This document shows, piece after piece, positions 54,277 to 62,129 of a stretch of 64,000 nt of DNA. The notes under the pieces were generated by a model. That model made no database searches and had not been told where the DNA came from. It saw only the letters and a list, made by a program, of their open reading frames with translations. This DNA is from Chitinophagaceae bacterium UBA1946. GTDB lineage: Bacteria; Bacteroidota; Bacteroidia; Chitinophagales; Chitinophagaceae. Within the stretch, counting starts at the first letter, position 1; each line of letters starts with the position of its first letter. A program made the translations under genes and the position numbers. The stretch lies in the NCBI GenBank assembly GCA_002336815.1, contig DDEU01000008.1:58082-122081 (forward strand), given 5' to 3'.

Positions 54277-54663
54277 TCAGTTAAGTTTGAAAGGTACTGT
54301 CATTTCAAAAGCCGGTATGATCACCTTAAATTGTTTTTTATTGTTGAGATTTTCCATTTGGTAAGTGCCATACATTTTGCCCATCTCTGTTTTTAAATTG
54401 CAACCACTGATGTACTGGTATTTTGTTCCCGGGTTGATCACCGGCTGTACCCCAATCACACCCTCCCCTTCTACTTCCCTGAGATTGCCGGTAGCATCAA
54501 AAATATTCCAGTGCCTGCGCAGCAGTTTTACAGGAAAAGAATTGTTGTTTTCAATGGTGATCCTGTAAGCAAACATGAATTCGCTGTTTGCAGGATTACT
54601 GTAATCAGGCTGATAAAATGTTTCCACCGAAACAGTAACCCCTTCTGATATTTTTGACACCAT
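54277..54663 (-). CDS. apaG: ApaG domain protein
   Basis: The 128-residue immunoglobulin-like protein matches ApaG: VSVETFYQPDYSNP, FAYRITIENN, LLRRHWNIFDATG and GEGVIGVQPVI. The YQYISGCNL segment is also typical. Known as Co2+/Mg2+ efflux-associated protein in E. coli; its molecular role is unclear. Length normal; monocistronic. A TATATTTA box lies about 25 bp upstream. Confidence 0.93.
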   Translation of the reverse strand: MVSKISEGVTVSVETFYQPDYSNPANSEFMFAYRITIENNNSFPVKLLRRHWNIFDATGNLREVEGEGVIGVQPVINPGTKYQYISGCNLKTEMGKMYGTYQMENLNNKKQFKVIIPAFEMTVPFKLN

Positions 54664-54749
54664 TGTACCGAAATTAAGTATGTAAATATAGCGAAAAGAA
54701 TGTGCTTTTACCGTAAATTAGAAAATCGAAACCGTAAACATTAACACAT

Positions 54750-54974
54750 ATGCCTGTAACTACACATCACTATAACAATGGAGAAATCACCATCTTATGG
54801 CAGCCCCATATCTGTATACATTCCGGCATCTGTGCAAGGGGATTGCACCAGGTTTTTGATCCTGCAAGGCGGCCATGGATCGACATGAGCCATGCAGACA
54901 GTAATACGATCCGGGAGCAGGTAAAAAAATGCCCGAGCGGGGCGTTGAGTATTGTGCCTGGCGATGGAGAGTAA
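54750..54974 (+). CDS. YjdI-like (4Fe-4S) mono-cluster protein
   Basis: The 74-residue protein carries ICIHSGICARG (Cys22, Cys28) and KKCPSGAL (Cys61), the pattern of the YjdI/Fer4_19 family, plus FDPARRPWID between. Only three Cys are present, so His24 or an outside ligand may complete the cluster. Probably an electron carrier or Fe-S binder in the cytoplasm. Partner genes such as GNAT acetyltransferases are not adjacent. Confidence 0.85.
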   Translation: MPVTTHHYNNGEITILWQPHICIHSGICARGLHQVFDPARRPWIDMSHADSNTIREQVKKCPSGALSIVPGDGE

Positions 54975-55048
54975 AATATCACCCGGTAAGCAAACCCGGG
55001 TTGTTGAAAATAAAAACAGGGGGAAACCTGCAGCTTTTATACAGGGAT

Positions 55049-55393
55049 CTATATTTTTTTGGCAGCGCTGTAACCATTTTTTTGTAACCATTGCAGCACC
55101 TTATCACGGTTATCTCCCTGGATGATTATTTCGCCCCCTTTTACCGAGCCGCCGGTGCCGCAAAATGTTTTTAGTTTTTTGCCCAGTTCTTCCATATCTG
55201 CATCCTTGCCAACAAACCCTGTTATGAGTGTAACAGCCTTACCGGCACGTTGCTTTTTATCGAGCAATACCCTTAGCTTTTGCTGGGCAGCTGGCAATGT
55301 TTCTGCAGCCTCCATATGATCTTCTTCTAACTTGAAATTGGGATCCGTTGAATACACGAGCCCGCCCAATGAATTTATTCTTTTCTGTTGCAT
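55049..55393 (-). CDS. yciH: SUI1/eIF1-like translation initiation factor homologue
   Basis: The 114-residue protein has the SUI1 domain: AVTLITGFVGKDADMEELG, LKTFCGTGGSVKGGEIIIQG and a C-terminal VLQWLQKNGYSA. Bacterial YciH resembles eIF1 and its role in translation is not fully settled. It starts 3 bp after the nadC stop, so the two are probably coupled, a link with no obvious functional reason. Confidence 0.9.
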   Translation of the reverse strand: MQQKRINSLGGLVYSTDPNFKLEEDHMEAAETLPAAQQKLRVLLDKKQRAGKAVTLITGFVGKDADMEELGKKLKTFCGTGGSVKGGEIIIQGDNRDKVLQWLQKNGYSAAKKI

Positions 55394-55396
55394 GGA

Positions 55397-56254
55397 TTAT
55401 TTTTTATTGATCACGGCTTTCAGACTAAGGTCTAAACTTCTTGCCTGGTGTATAATGGCGCCACTTGAAATAAAATCTACACCGGTAGCAGCGTACAACT
55501 CTATGTTGCTTAAATTAATTCCGCCGCTGGCTTCTGTCTGGTATTTGCCATCAATTAATTTTAATGCTTCCGTGATATCTTCCGGCTTAAAATTGTCCAG
55601 CATTATTACATCCACCTTACCGGTCGCCATCACTTTTTTAACATCTTCAATATTCCTTGTTTCTACTTCGATCCGCAGACCCGGTTTTTTTGCCTGCACA
55701 TACTGGTAAGCTTTCTCTATAGCGCTTTCAATACCGCCGCAATAATCAATGTGATTGTCTTTCAGCATGATCATGTCGTATAAACCAAACCGGTGATTTA
55801 CGCCGCCGCCTATCCTCACTGCCTCTTTTTCAAGCAGCCTGAAATTAGGCGTGGTCTTCCTGGTATCCAGCAATTTTGTTTTAAAAGGTTTTAATTTTTC
55901 GGTGTATTGTTTTGTTAAAGTGGCAATGCCGCTCATTCTTTGCATGCTGTTAAGCACCAGCCGCTCACACTGCAAAATGGTATGCACTTTCGCCTGCACT
56001 TCAAAAGCAATTTCTCCTGGATGCATGGCATCGCCGTCATGTTTAAATGCTGTAAACCGGATATCGGGCTGCATATACCCAAAGATCTTTTCAGCCACAT
56101 TCATACCGGCCAATATCCCCTCTTCCTTTACTTTGAGCACTGCCTTACCGGAAGCTTCGGCGTCAATACTTGACAGCGTGGAATGATCCCCGTCGCCAAT
56201 ATCTTCTGCCAGTGCATTTTTGATAAGATGTTTTAATTTTTCTTCGTATACCAT
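55397..56254 (-). CDS. nadC: Nicotinate-nucleotide pyrophosphorylase (carboxylating)
   Basis: The 285-residue quinolinate phosphoribosyltransferase makes NaMN in de novo NAD synthesis. Motifs: EDIGDGDHST, ERLVLNSMQRMSGIAT, LDTRKTTPNFRLLEK, GGGVNHRFGLYDMIMLKDNH and a C-terminal EASGGINLSNI. The length is normal. A TAGCTTTG box (56260-56267) lies five bases upstream of the ATG. It pairs with nadE in the window as NAD pathway genes. Confidence 0.96.
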   Translation of the reverse strand: MVYEEKLKHLIKNALAEDIGDGDHSTLSSIDAEASGKAVLKVKEEGILAGMNVAEKIFGYMQPDIRFTAFKHDGDAMHPGEIAFEVQAKVHTILQCERLVLNSMQRMSGIATLTKQYTEKLKPFKTKLLDTRKTTPNFRLLEKEAVRIGGGVNHRFGLYDMIMLKDNHIDYCGGIESAIEKAYQYVQAKKPGLRIEVETRNIEDVKKVMATGKVDVIMLDNFKPEDITEALKLIDGKYQTEASGGINLSNIELYAATGVDFISSGAIIHQARSLDLSLKAVINKK

Positions 56255-56259
56255 CGCAA

Positions 56260-56267
56260 CAAAGCTA
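56260..56267 (-). promoter_or_regulatory. TAnnTTTG -7 box before nadC
   Basis: TAGCTTTG matches the Bacteroidota -7 consensus and ends five bases before the nadC ATG. No -33 TTTG was found at the expected distance. Confidence 0.4.
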
Positions 56268-56270
56268 AAT

Positions 56271-56305
56271 AATAAAATTCCCCCCAGCGACCGCTGGAGG
56301 GAATA
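56271..56305 (-). terminator. Terminator downstream of DUF4783 gene
   Basis: ATTCCCCCCAGC and GCTGGAGGGAAT (one mismatch) pair around GACC (56289-56292), with a U-rich stretch on the - strand side, 22 bp past the DUF4783 stop. Confidence 0.7.
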
Positions 56306-56326
56306 ATTTTTTCGGGATGCCGGGGG

Positions 56327-56710
56327 CTACCTGCTTTCAAAACGCAACTCCTGCAGCACCTGCAGTTCACCTTTTTGCTTCATATAAATAGTGGTTCTAA
56401 AACTTCCGTTCCGGGTAACCAGCGTACCGATGCAATATTGAGATCCTGCATTTTGCCCTTTATGGATCACTTCAAAACTTTTAACAGGATTGTTGGCAAA
56501 AAAATCTTTTAAAATAATCTCCGCCTGGCTTTTGCTGTAACTACCACCCTTATCCGGCAAAGTAATCTCAACCGTGTTATCAAAAAATTTAGAGATCATT
56601 ACAGTATTACCTGTTTTCATGGCTGCTACCATTTCATCAATGCCCGCCGGTGGTGCGGTAAAAGAAGATAATAAAAGCACCGGTAAAACCATTGTAAAAA
56701 ATCGTTTCAT
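56327..56710 (-). CDS. DUF4783 domain protein
   Basis: The 127-residue protein has a signal peptide (cleavage near FTA/P) and the DUF4783 body: MVAAMKTGNTVMISKFFDN, SYSKSQAEIILKDFFANNP and a C-terminal beta-rich QYCIGTLVTRNG. Resembles the NTF2-like fold; function unknown; Bacteroidota-specific. A terminator follows; nadC has its own promoter box beyond it. Confidence 0.85.
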   Translation of the reverse strand: MKRFFTMVLPVLLLSSFTAPPAGIDEMVAAMKTGNTVMISKFFDNTVEITLPDKGGSYSKSQAEIILKDFFANNPVKSFEVIHKGQNAGSQYCIGTLVTRNGSFRTTIYMKQKGELQVLQELRFESR

Positions 56711-56835
56711 TTCAATTTGTATTTTATGGGAGTTACTTTACTAAAAACGTGCCAGCCGCACTGTTATTATCCTGCAGGCGGGCTAATAATAATTAAAGAT
56801 AGACAGTTCCCTTTCATAAAAAGTTGCAAATAAGT

Positions 56836-56843
56836 TAGCTTTG
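56836..56843 (+). promoter_or_regulatory. TAnnTTTG -7 box before gpmI
   Basis: TAGCTTTG ends three bases before the gpmI ATG; TTTC lies 20 bp upstream (one mismatch to TTTG). The transcript could begin at or near the ATG. Confidence 0.45.
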
Positions 56844-56846
56844 GGT

Positions 56847-58367
56847 ATGAATACGAAAAAATCAATGCTCATCATTATGGACGGCTGGGGCCTGGGGAAG
56901 GTTAAAAGCAGCGACGCCATTCAACATGCAAATGTTCCTTTTGTAAGTTCTTTGTATAACAAATATCCAAATACCACATTGGTTACCTGCGGCGAAGATG
57001 TGGGACTGCCAGAGGGGCAAATGGGCAACAGCGAAGTAGGTCACCTTAACTTAGGCGCAGGCAGAATCGTGTACCAGGAATTGCAGCGCATCAATGTTGC
57101 CATCCGCAGCGGGGAATTTCAGCAAAACCCTACTTTACTGGGTGCTATACGCTTCGCCAAAGAAAACAACAAACCGCTTCACCTGCTGGGATTGGTAAGC
57201 GATGGCGGTGTGCATTCTCATATCAACCACATCAAAGCTATCTGCGATGTTTGTAAAACGGAAGGACTGCAAAACGTGCTGATACATGCTTTTACCGATG
57301 GTCGTGATACCGATCCCAAAAGCGGTTTAGGCTTTATAACATCGCTGCAGGAGCATTTAGACCAATCAGTTGGCGCCATTGCCACTATCACCGGCCGGTA
57401 TTATGCAATGGACAGGGACAAGCGATGGGAAAGAGTGAAACTGGCGTATGATGCAATGGTGAATGCAGTGGGCGGGCGTTCAAACGACCTGTTGCAATCC
57501 ATCAAAGACTCATACAGCAATGCTGTTACCGACGAATTCATTAAACCGGTGATCAACGCCGCCGTTGCAGATACAAGAATTAAGGATGGCGATGTGGTGA
57601 TCTGTTTTAATTTCCGAACCGACAGGTGCCGTGAAATTACCCAGGTACTAACGCAAACGGATATGCCGGAGTTTGGAATGAAAACCCTGAAGTTGCATTA
57701 CACTACCATCACCCAGTACGACCAGAGTTTTAAAGGCGTACACATCATGTTTGAAAACGACGACCTTAAAAATACCCTCGGTGAAATTTTGCAGCAAAAT
57801 GGCAGAACACAGATCCGCATTGCCGAAACAGAAAAGTATCCCCACGTATCTTTTTTCTTCAGTGGCGGAAGAGAAGTGCCCTTTGATGGTGAAAGAAGGA
57901 TCATGATACCATCGCCCAAAGTGGCTACCTACGACCTGCAGCCTGAAATGAGTGCGTATGCAGTAACAGATGCGATCGTGAACGAGATCGACAATAACCC
58001 GGCCGATTTTATTTGCCTGAACTTTGCCAATGCTGATATGGTTGGGCATACAGGAGTGTGGCCTGCTGTGATCAAAGCTGTAGAAACAGTGGATGCCTGC
58101 GTAGAAAAAGTGGTGACCGCAGCCCTGAAACAGGACTATGTGATCTTTCTTACGGCCGATCATGGAAACGCCGACTACGAGATCAATGAGGACGGTACAC
58201 CCAATACTGCCCATACATTGAACCCTGTTCCGCTTTTTGTGATAGATAATAACTGGAGAGGGGTTGTATCGCCGGGCAAGCTGGGTGATATTGCTCCCAG
58301 TATCTTAACGATCATGGGCCTGCCAATACCGGCAGAAATGACTGGAAATGTATTGGTAGGAAACTAA
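56847..58367 (+). CDS. gpmI: 2,3-bisphosphoglycerate-independent phosphoglycerate mutase
   Basis: The 506-residue two-manganese enzyme interconverts 3- and 2-phosphoglycerate in glycolysis. It shows IIMDGWGLG (Asp12), MGNSEVGH (catalytic Ser62), FTDGRDTDP and the C-terminal LTADHGNADYEI. Length is standard (about 510). The ATG at 56847 is chosen over a TTG two codons upstream. It follows a -7 box directly, suggesting a short or absent leader. Confidence 0.96.
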   Translation: MNTKKSMLIIMDGWGLGKVKSSDAIQHANVPFVSSLYNKYPNTTLVTCGEDVGLPEGQMGNSEVGHLNLGAGRIVYQELQRINVAIRSGEFQQNPTLLGAIRFAKENNKPLHLLGLVSDGGVHSHINHIKAICDVCKTEGLQNVLIHAFTDGRDTDPKSGLGFITSLQEHLDQSVGAIATITGRYYAMDRDKRWERVKLAYDAMVNAVGGRSNDLLQSIKDSYSNAVTDEFIKPVINAAVADTRIKDGDVVICFNFRTDRCREITQVLTQTDMPEFGMKTLKLHYTTITQYDQSFKGVHIMFENDDLKNTLGEILQQNGRTQIRIAETEKYPHVSFFFSGGREVPFDGERRIMIPSPKVATYDLQPEMSAYAVTDAIVNEIDNNPADFICLNFANADMVGHTGVWPAVIKAVETVDACVEKVVTAALKQDYVIFLTADHGNADYEINEDGTPNTAHTLNPVPLFVIDNNWRGVVSPGKLGDIAPSILTIMGLPIPAEMTGNVLVGN

Positions 58368-58415
58368 TTACCTTTAAAAATCTTTTATTTTCATATCCCA
58401 CCAAACCTCAATACC

Positions 58416-58907
58416 ATGTTAAGAAAAATTTTGTTGTTACTGCTGGCCGTACTGGTCATCATCCAGTTTTTTCACCCGGACAAAAACACCAATACTACTG
58501 ACACAGCGGCAAAAAATGATATCAGTAAGGTGTTTCCTGTGCCTGATAAAGTGCAGGACATATTGGAAAAGAGCTGCTACGACTGCCACAGTAACAATAC
58601 AGAGTATCCCTGGTATGCCGAAGTGCAGCCGGTAGCATGGTGGCTGAATAATCATATTGAAGAGGGAAAGAGAGAAGTCAACTTCAATGAGTTTGCTTCT
58701 TACAGCCTGCGCAGGCAGTATAAAAAACTGGAGGAAATTATAGAACAGGTTAAGGAAGATGAGATGCCCCTTAGCTCCTACACTTTAATTCATAAAAATG
58801 CGGTGCTGGACAAGGATAAAAAACTGGCGCTGTCATCATGGGCCGGTGCAGCAATGGATAGTATGAAAGCTAAATATCCTGCGGACAGTCTGCTGAGAAA
58901 AAAATAG
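58416..58907 (+). CDS. Haem-binding domain protein (single CxxCH)
   Basis: The 163-residue protein has an uncleaved or cleaved N-terminal hydrophobic segment (about 5-18), then SCYDCHSNNTEYPWYAE with Cys54-x-x-Cys57-His58, and PVAWWLNNHIEEGK, ending with LSSWAGAAMDSM. It matches the Haem_bd family of periplasmic c-type cytochrome-like proteins. The C-terminus is lysine-rich. A terminator follows. Confidence 0.88.
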   Translation: MLRKILLLLLAVLVIIQFFHPDKNTNTTDTAAKNDISKVFPVPDKVQDILEKSCYDCHSNNTEYPWYAEVQPVAWWLNNHIEEGKREVNFNEFASYSLRRQYKKLEEIIEQVKEDEMPLSSYTLIHKNAVLDKDKKLALSSWAGAAMDSMKAKYPADSLLRKK

Positions 58908-58930
58908 GTAAAAACTGCTTTTTAATGATT

Positions 58931-58963
58931 TCGGCCGGGGTTAAACCCCGGCCGTATTTTTTT
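58931..58963 (+). terminator. Terminator after haem-binding gene
   Basis: CGGCCGGGGT and ACCCCGGCCG pair perfectly around TAA, followed by TATTTTTTT, 24 bp past the stop codon. Confidence 0.88.
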
Positions 58964-59026
58964 AGCCATGCAGCACAAAAGCAATTGATTTTGCCTATAT
59001 TTATGGTCTGTAAACCAAGCACAATT

Positions 59027-59602
59027 ATGACTGAAGAGCAAATGCTTGCTGGTTGCCTCCAAAATGACGCCGCCTCACAAGACGCATTGTACTCTCGACA
59101 CAGCCCCCGAATGCTTGGGGTTTGCTACCGCTTCGCCAAAAACAGGGAAGATGCTGAAGATATGCTTCAGGAAGGATTTATCAAAGTGTTTTCCCAGATC
59201 CATCAGTACCGGAACGAAGGAGCATTGGAAGGCTGGATACGGAGAATAATGGTACATACCTGCATCAATTCACTGAAAAAGAACAAAAAGTTTTCAGACA
59301 GTGTTGATATTTCTTTTGCAGGTGGTATCGGCATCAGGGAAGAGGCCATCCCCTCAATAATGCAGGCCAAAGAAGTAGTTGAATGTATTCGTGTATTGCC
59401 CCTGGGCTACCGCACCGTACTGAACCTTTATGCCATCGAAGGTTATTCCCACAAAGAGATCGGGATCATGCTGGACATAGAGGAAAGTACCAGCCGCAGC
59501 CAGTACACAAGGGCTAAAACCATGCTTGAAGACATCCTTATAAAGAAAAAAATATTGCAGAAGCCAAAGGAAAAAACAACGCCGGTTGCTGCAGCGATTT
59601 AA
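59027..59602 (+). CDS. ECF-type RNA polymerase sigma factor
   Basis: The 191-residue factor has region 2 (LYSRHSPRMLGVCYRFAKNR, then AEDMLQEGFIKVFSQI) and region 4 (PLGYRTVLNLYAIEGYSHKE, RSQYTRAKTMLEDIL). The ATG at 59027 is used; 34 upstream codons to 58925 overlap the terminator. A gene for a protein with a cytoplasmic tail, a membrane helix and a barrel follows 49 bp downstream, likely controlling this factor. Targets unknown. Confidence 0.92.
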   Translation: MTEEQMLAGCLQNDAASQDALYSRHSPRMLGVCYRFAKNREDAEDMLQEGFIKVFSQIHQYRNEGALEGWIRRIMVHTCINSLKKNKKFSDSVDISFAGGIGIREEAIPSIMQAKEVVECIRVLPLGYRTVLNLYAIEGYSHKEIGIMLDIEESTSRSQYTRAKTMLEDILIKKKILQKPKEKTTPVAAAI

Positions 59603-59651
59603 TGCCAAACCTAACTAACTATACCAGTAACTGTAAGATGCTTGTGATAAA

Positions 59652-61310
59652 ATGGAAAGTAAGTATAACATAGAGAATTTCGAGAGGTTCCTGAGAGATA
59701 AAACAGATGAATTTAAAATGTACCCATCCAAAAGAGTTTGGTACAGCATCTATAATAATATGCACCCCGGCAACAGGCTTCCCTCTATTTCAATGTGCAT
59801 TGTGCTGATCTGCTCTCTGCTGCTAGTGGGTTATCTCAACACCGGAAGCAACCAGGAAATGCGTGCTGCAAAAGTCCTGGAAAAATCCAGTACCATTGCC
59901 TCAACAGAAAGTAATAGCCGCAATATCACCGGTGTTTCTATGGCATCGCCAGTTTGCTTTTACAATGCTGCGTTGGCCCAAACAAGTACAGCAGTTAACA
60001 ATGGTTCTGCCGATCCAGTTTACGCTGCCACTGCAAATAGATCCGCCCATGTTTTTGGTCACCATAGTAACGCCTCACTTCCCCGCAGTCAAAATATCGC
60101 TGGCAACGGTAGTGGCGAAAACACAGCAGCTGTGGATATCAGCACCAGCACACAAACCCTTGCCGCTGTTATAGAAGCCGGTGCCCAGCCACCAATTATC
60201 ACTGTGAACACTAACCCCGCCAGCCAGTTTTTAGCAGGCACAGATCAAGGTACTTTCCAGGATGTATCTATTAACCCGGTCAATAACAACAGCATTGCGA
60301 TTGCAACTACGTCAAAAAATCTTTCAGTTCAGCAACCAGCAGCAAAAGATCAGGCTGGCATAAAAGCAGTGCCCGAAGCAGATGCAAAAACGCAGGAAAA
60401 CGCTAGTAACGAAGCAGTCGCTGTCAACACCCTGAAACCAGTTGAGACGCAACAGGCAGACAATGCAGCTCCTTCGGAAACTGTCGCCGGGCAATCCACC
60501 TCAGCCGCAACAATTACAACCGCTTCAGACAAAGCATGGATCGAAAACTATGCTATGTACAACAGGCCGGCAACTAAAAAGTGGGCCGGTAAACTAAGCT
60601 GGCAGGCTTATCTTACCCCATCTGTAGTGTACAGGAAATTATATAACAATACTGCAAATAAAGACCTGAGCGGCAATGGCACCGGCAATTTTAATAATGC
60701 AAATGTGGATGTGGCTGTAACGCAGAAGCCTTCTTTTGGTCTTGAAACAGGATTGTCGCTTCAATACGACTTTTTAAAAATACTGAAATTAAAAGCAGGC
60801 CTGCAGTTGAACTACACCCGTTACAATGCACAGGCTTATGAAAACCAACATCCCATCGCCAGTTCCATTACGCTGAACAGTGAAGAGAACCTGCCTTACG
60901 AAGTGTTTAGAACAACACCTTATTCGAATAATATTGGGTTAAATCCTGTTAGCCTGCACAACGAAACTTACCAGTTATCATTGCCGGTTGGCGCTGATCT
61001 TAAATTATTTTCGACCGATCTGATTTCATGGTATGCAGGAGCTACCATCCAGCCAACCTTTGTAATGTATGCCAACTCTTACCTGATTTCATCTGACAGG
61101 CGCAATTACATTAAAGACAGGTCAATGCTCAACCGCTTTAACGTGAACGCTGGCTTTGAAACCTATTTGTCATTTAAAACAAGTGGGTACACCTGGCAGG
61201 TAGGTCCTCAATTCCGTTCACAGATCTTCTCCACTAACAACAAGATTTATTCTGTTGAAGAAAGATTGATGAATTTCGGATTCAAGATCGGCATCACCAA
61301 AAAACTGTAA
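59652..61310 (+). CDS. Anti-sigma-like transmembrane protein with outer membrane-type barrel
   Basis: The 552-residue protein starts with a 45-residue cytoplasmic segment (FERFLRDKTDEFKMYPSKRV, WYSIYNNMHPG), one membrane helix (about 47-62), a long Ala/Ser/Thr/Asn/Gln-rich periplasmic linker (about 65-295), and from about 305 a beta-barrel-like domain (SWQAYLTPSVVYRKLYNN) ending with FGFKIGITKKL. It directly follows the ECF sigma gene. Similar gene pairs recur in Chitinophagaceae as I recall. Regulatory function is inferred from position and topology. Confidence 0.7.
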   Translation: MESKYNIENFERFLRDKTDEFKMYPSKRVWYSIYNNMHPGNRLPSISMCIVLICSLLLVGYLNTGSNQEMRAAKVLEKSSTIASTESNSRNITGVSMASPVCFYNAALAQTSTAVNNGSADPVYAATANRSAHVFGHHSNASLPRSQNIAGNGSGENTAAVDISTSTQTLAAVIEAGAQPPIITVNTNPASQFLAGTDQGTFQDVSINPVNNNSIAIATTSKNLSVQQPAAKDQAGIKAVPEADAKTQENASNEAVAVNTLKPVETQQADNAAPSETVAGQSTSAATITTASDKAWIENYAMYNRPATKKWAGKLSWQAYLTPSVVYRKLYNNTANKDLSGNGTGNFNNANVDVAVTQKPSFGLETGLSLQYDFLKILKLKAGLQLNYTRYNAQAYENQHPIASSITLNSEENLPYEVFRTTPYSNNIGLNPVSLHNETYQLSLPVGADLKLFSTDLISWYAGATIQPTFVMYANSYLISSDRRNYIKDRSMLNRFNVNAGFETYLSFKTSGYTWQVGPQFRSQIFSTNNKIYSVEERLMNFGFKIGITKKL

Positions 61311-61390
61311 TTTTTCGATATCGCCTTTACAAAACAATTTTTTGCACGGCGTTTCGTTTAATATACTGTTCCCAAGGAACAAAACTTCAA

Positions 61391-61426
61391 AAAAAGCCAC
61401 TGCGCCGTACCAGCAGTGGTTTTTTG
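61391..61426 (+). terminator. Terminator after the barrel gene
   Basis: CCACTGC (61397-61403) and GCAGTGG (61413-61419) pair, followed by a T6 run, about 85 bp past the stop. The T-run TTTG is also the -33 element of the next promoter. Confidence 0.75.
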
Positions 61427-61453
61427 TTTTCCCCCTGTTTCAGGCTAATTTTG
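61423..61453 (+). promoter_or_regulatory. Bacteroidota-type promoter upstream of lipoprotein gene
   Basis: TTTG (61423-61426), exactly 19 bp, then TAATTTTG (61446-61453), the full TTTG-N19-TAnnTTTG consensus. The -7 box ends four bases before the ATG, so the transcript may be leaderless. Confidence 0.65.
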
Positions 61454-61457
61454 CTGC

Positions 61458-62069
61458 ATGAAAAAATGGCCCTTCTTAATTTTCTGCAGCGCTGCGCTGC
61501 TGTTTAGCTGTTCCGGCAAAAAAGATAATTCCGCACCAGGCACAGACGGAAACAGTACCGATTCATCAACCATATCCGGGGGGCAGGAACTTTCGTTTTT
61601 TCCCGTCACCTCTTTTTTACAGGGCCAACTGAACTCCCTGGATTCATTGCAGGTGACCGTGCTGCAAATTAATTCCACCAATGGCAAAGCAGACTCAACA
61701 TGGATTTCAAAAGAAAAGGTAAAACCCCTGCTGCAGGCTTTTGTAACAGACCGCATAGATAAGGAAAACCTCGTTTCTTTATTTAACGAATCTAAGTTTA
61801 ACGACCAGACCACCGAAGCCATCACTTTCACCTACACCCCTAAAAATACTTTGCCCGACAGTGTTTCCATTCGCCACTGGGATGTGTACGTTGACCCCGA
61901 AAAGGGCATTATTAAAAGAGTGTATATCGTGAAGCAGGCAAAGCAGGCAGGTGGAGCGATCATGCAGCAACTTACCTGGCAAACCAACAAATCGGCAAAA
62001 ATTGTGACCATTGGGGCAGATGGAAAGATTCAATCCGAGTTAAAGTGGATCTGGGATCTGAATGATTGA
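61458..62069 (+). CDS. Lipoprotein of unknown function (203 aa)
   Basis: The lipoprotein signal has lipobox LFSC (Cys18), followed by a Ser/Thr/Asp-rich linker and a soluble domain with FFPVTSFLQGQLNSLDSLQV near residue 50 and DSVSIRHWDVYVDPEKGI near 145, ending in an amphipathic strand with Trp residues. I do not recognise a family. It lies between the sigma/barrel pair and uvrC and has its own near-perfect promoter. Confidence 0.65.
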   Translation: MKKWPFLIFCSAALLFSCSGKKDNSAPGTDGNSTDSSTISGGQELSFFPVTSFLQGQLNSLDSLQVTVLQINSTNGKADSTWISKEKVKPLLQAFVTDRIDKENLVSLFNESKFNDQTTEAITFTYTPKNTLPDSVSIRHWDVYVDPEKGIIKRVYIVKQAKQAGGAIMQQLTWQTNKSAKIVTIGADGKIQSELKWIWDLND

Positions 62070-62129
62070 TAAAAAATTTACCGGCCCGGTTTTTTCAGCA
62101 GAATCATTAATGCCTGCAAATTTCAGCAT

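Noticed and set aside
58925..59026. N-terminal extension of the sigma factor
   Set aside because: It covers the strong terminator at 58931-58963 and has no sigma-like residues.
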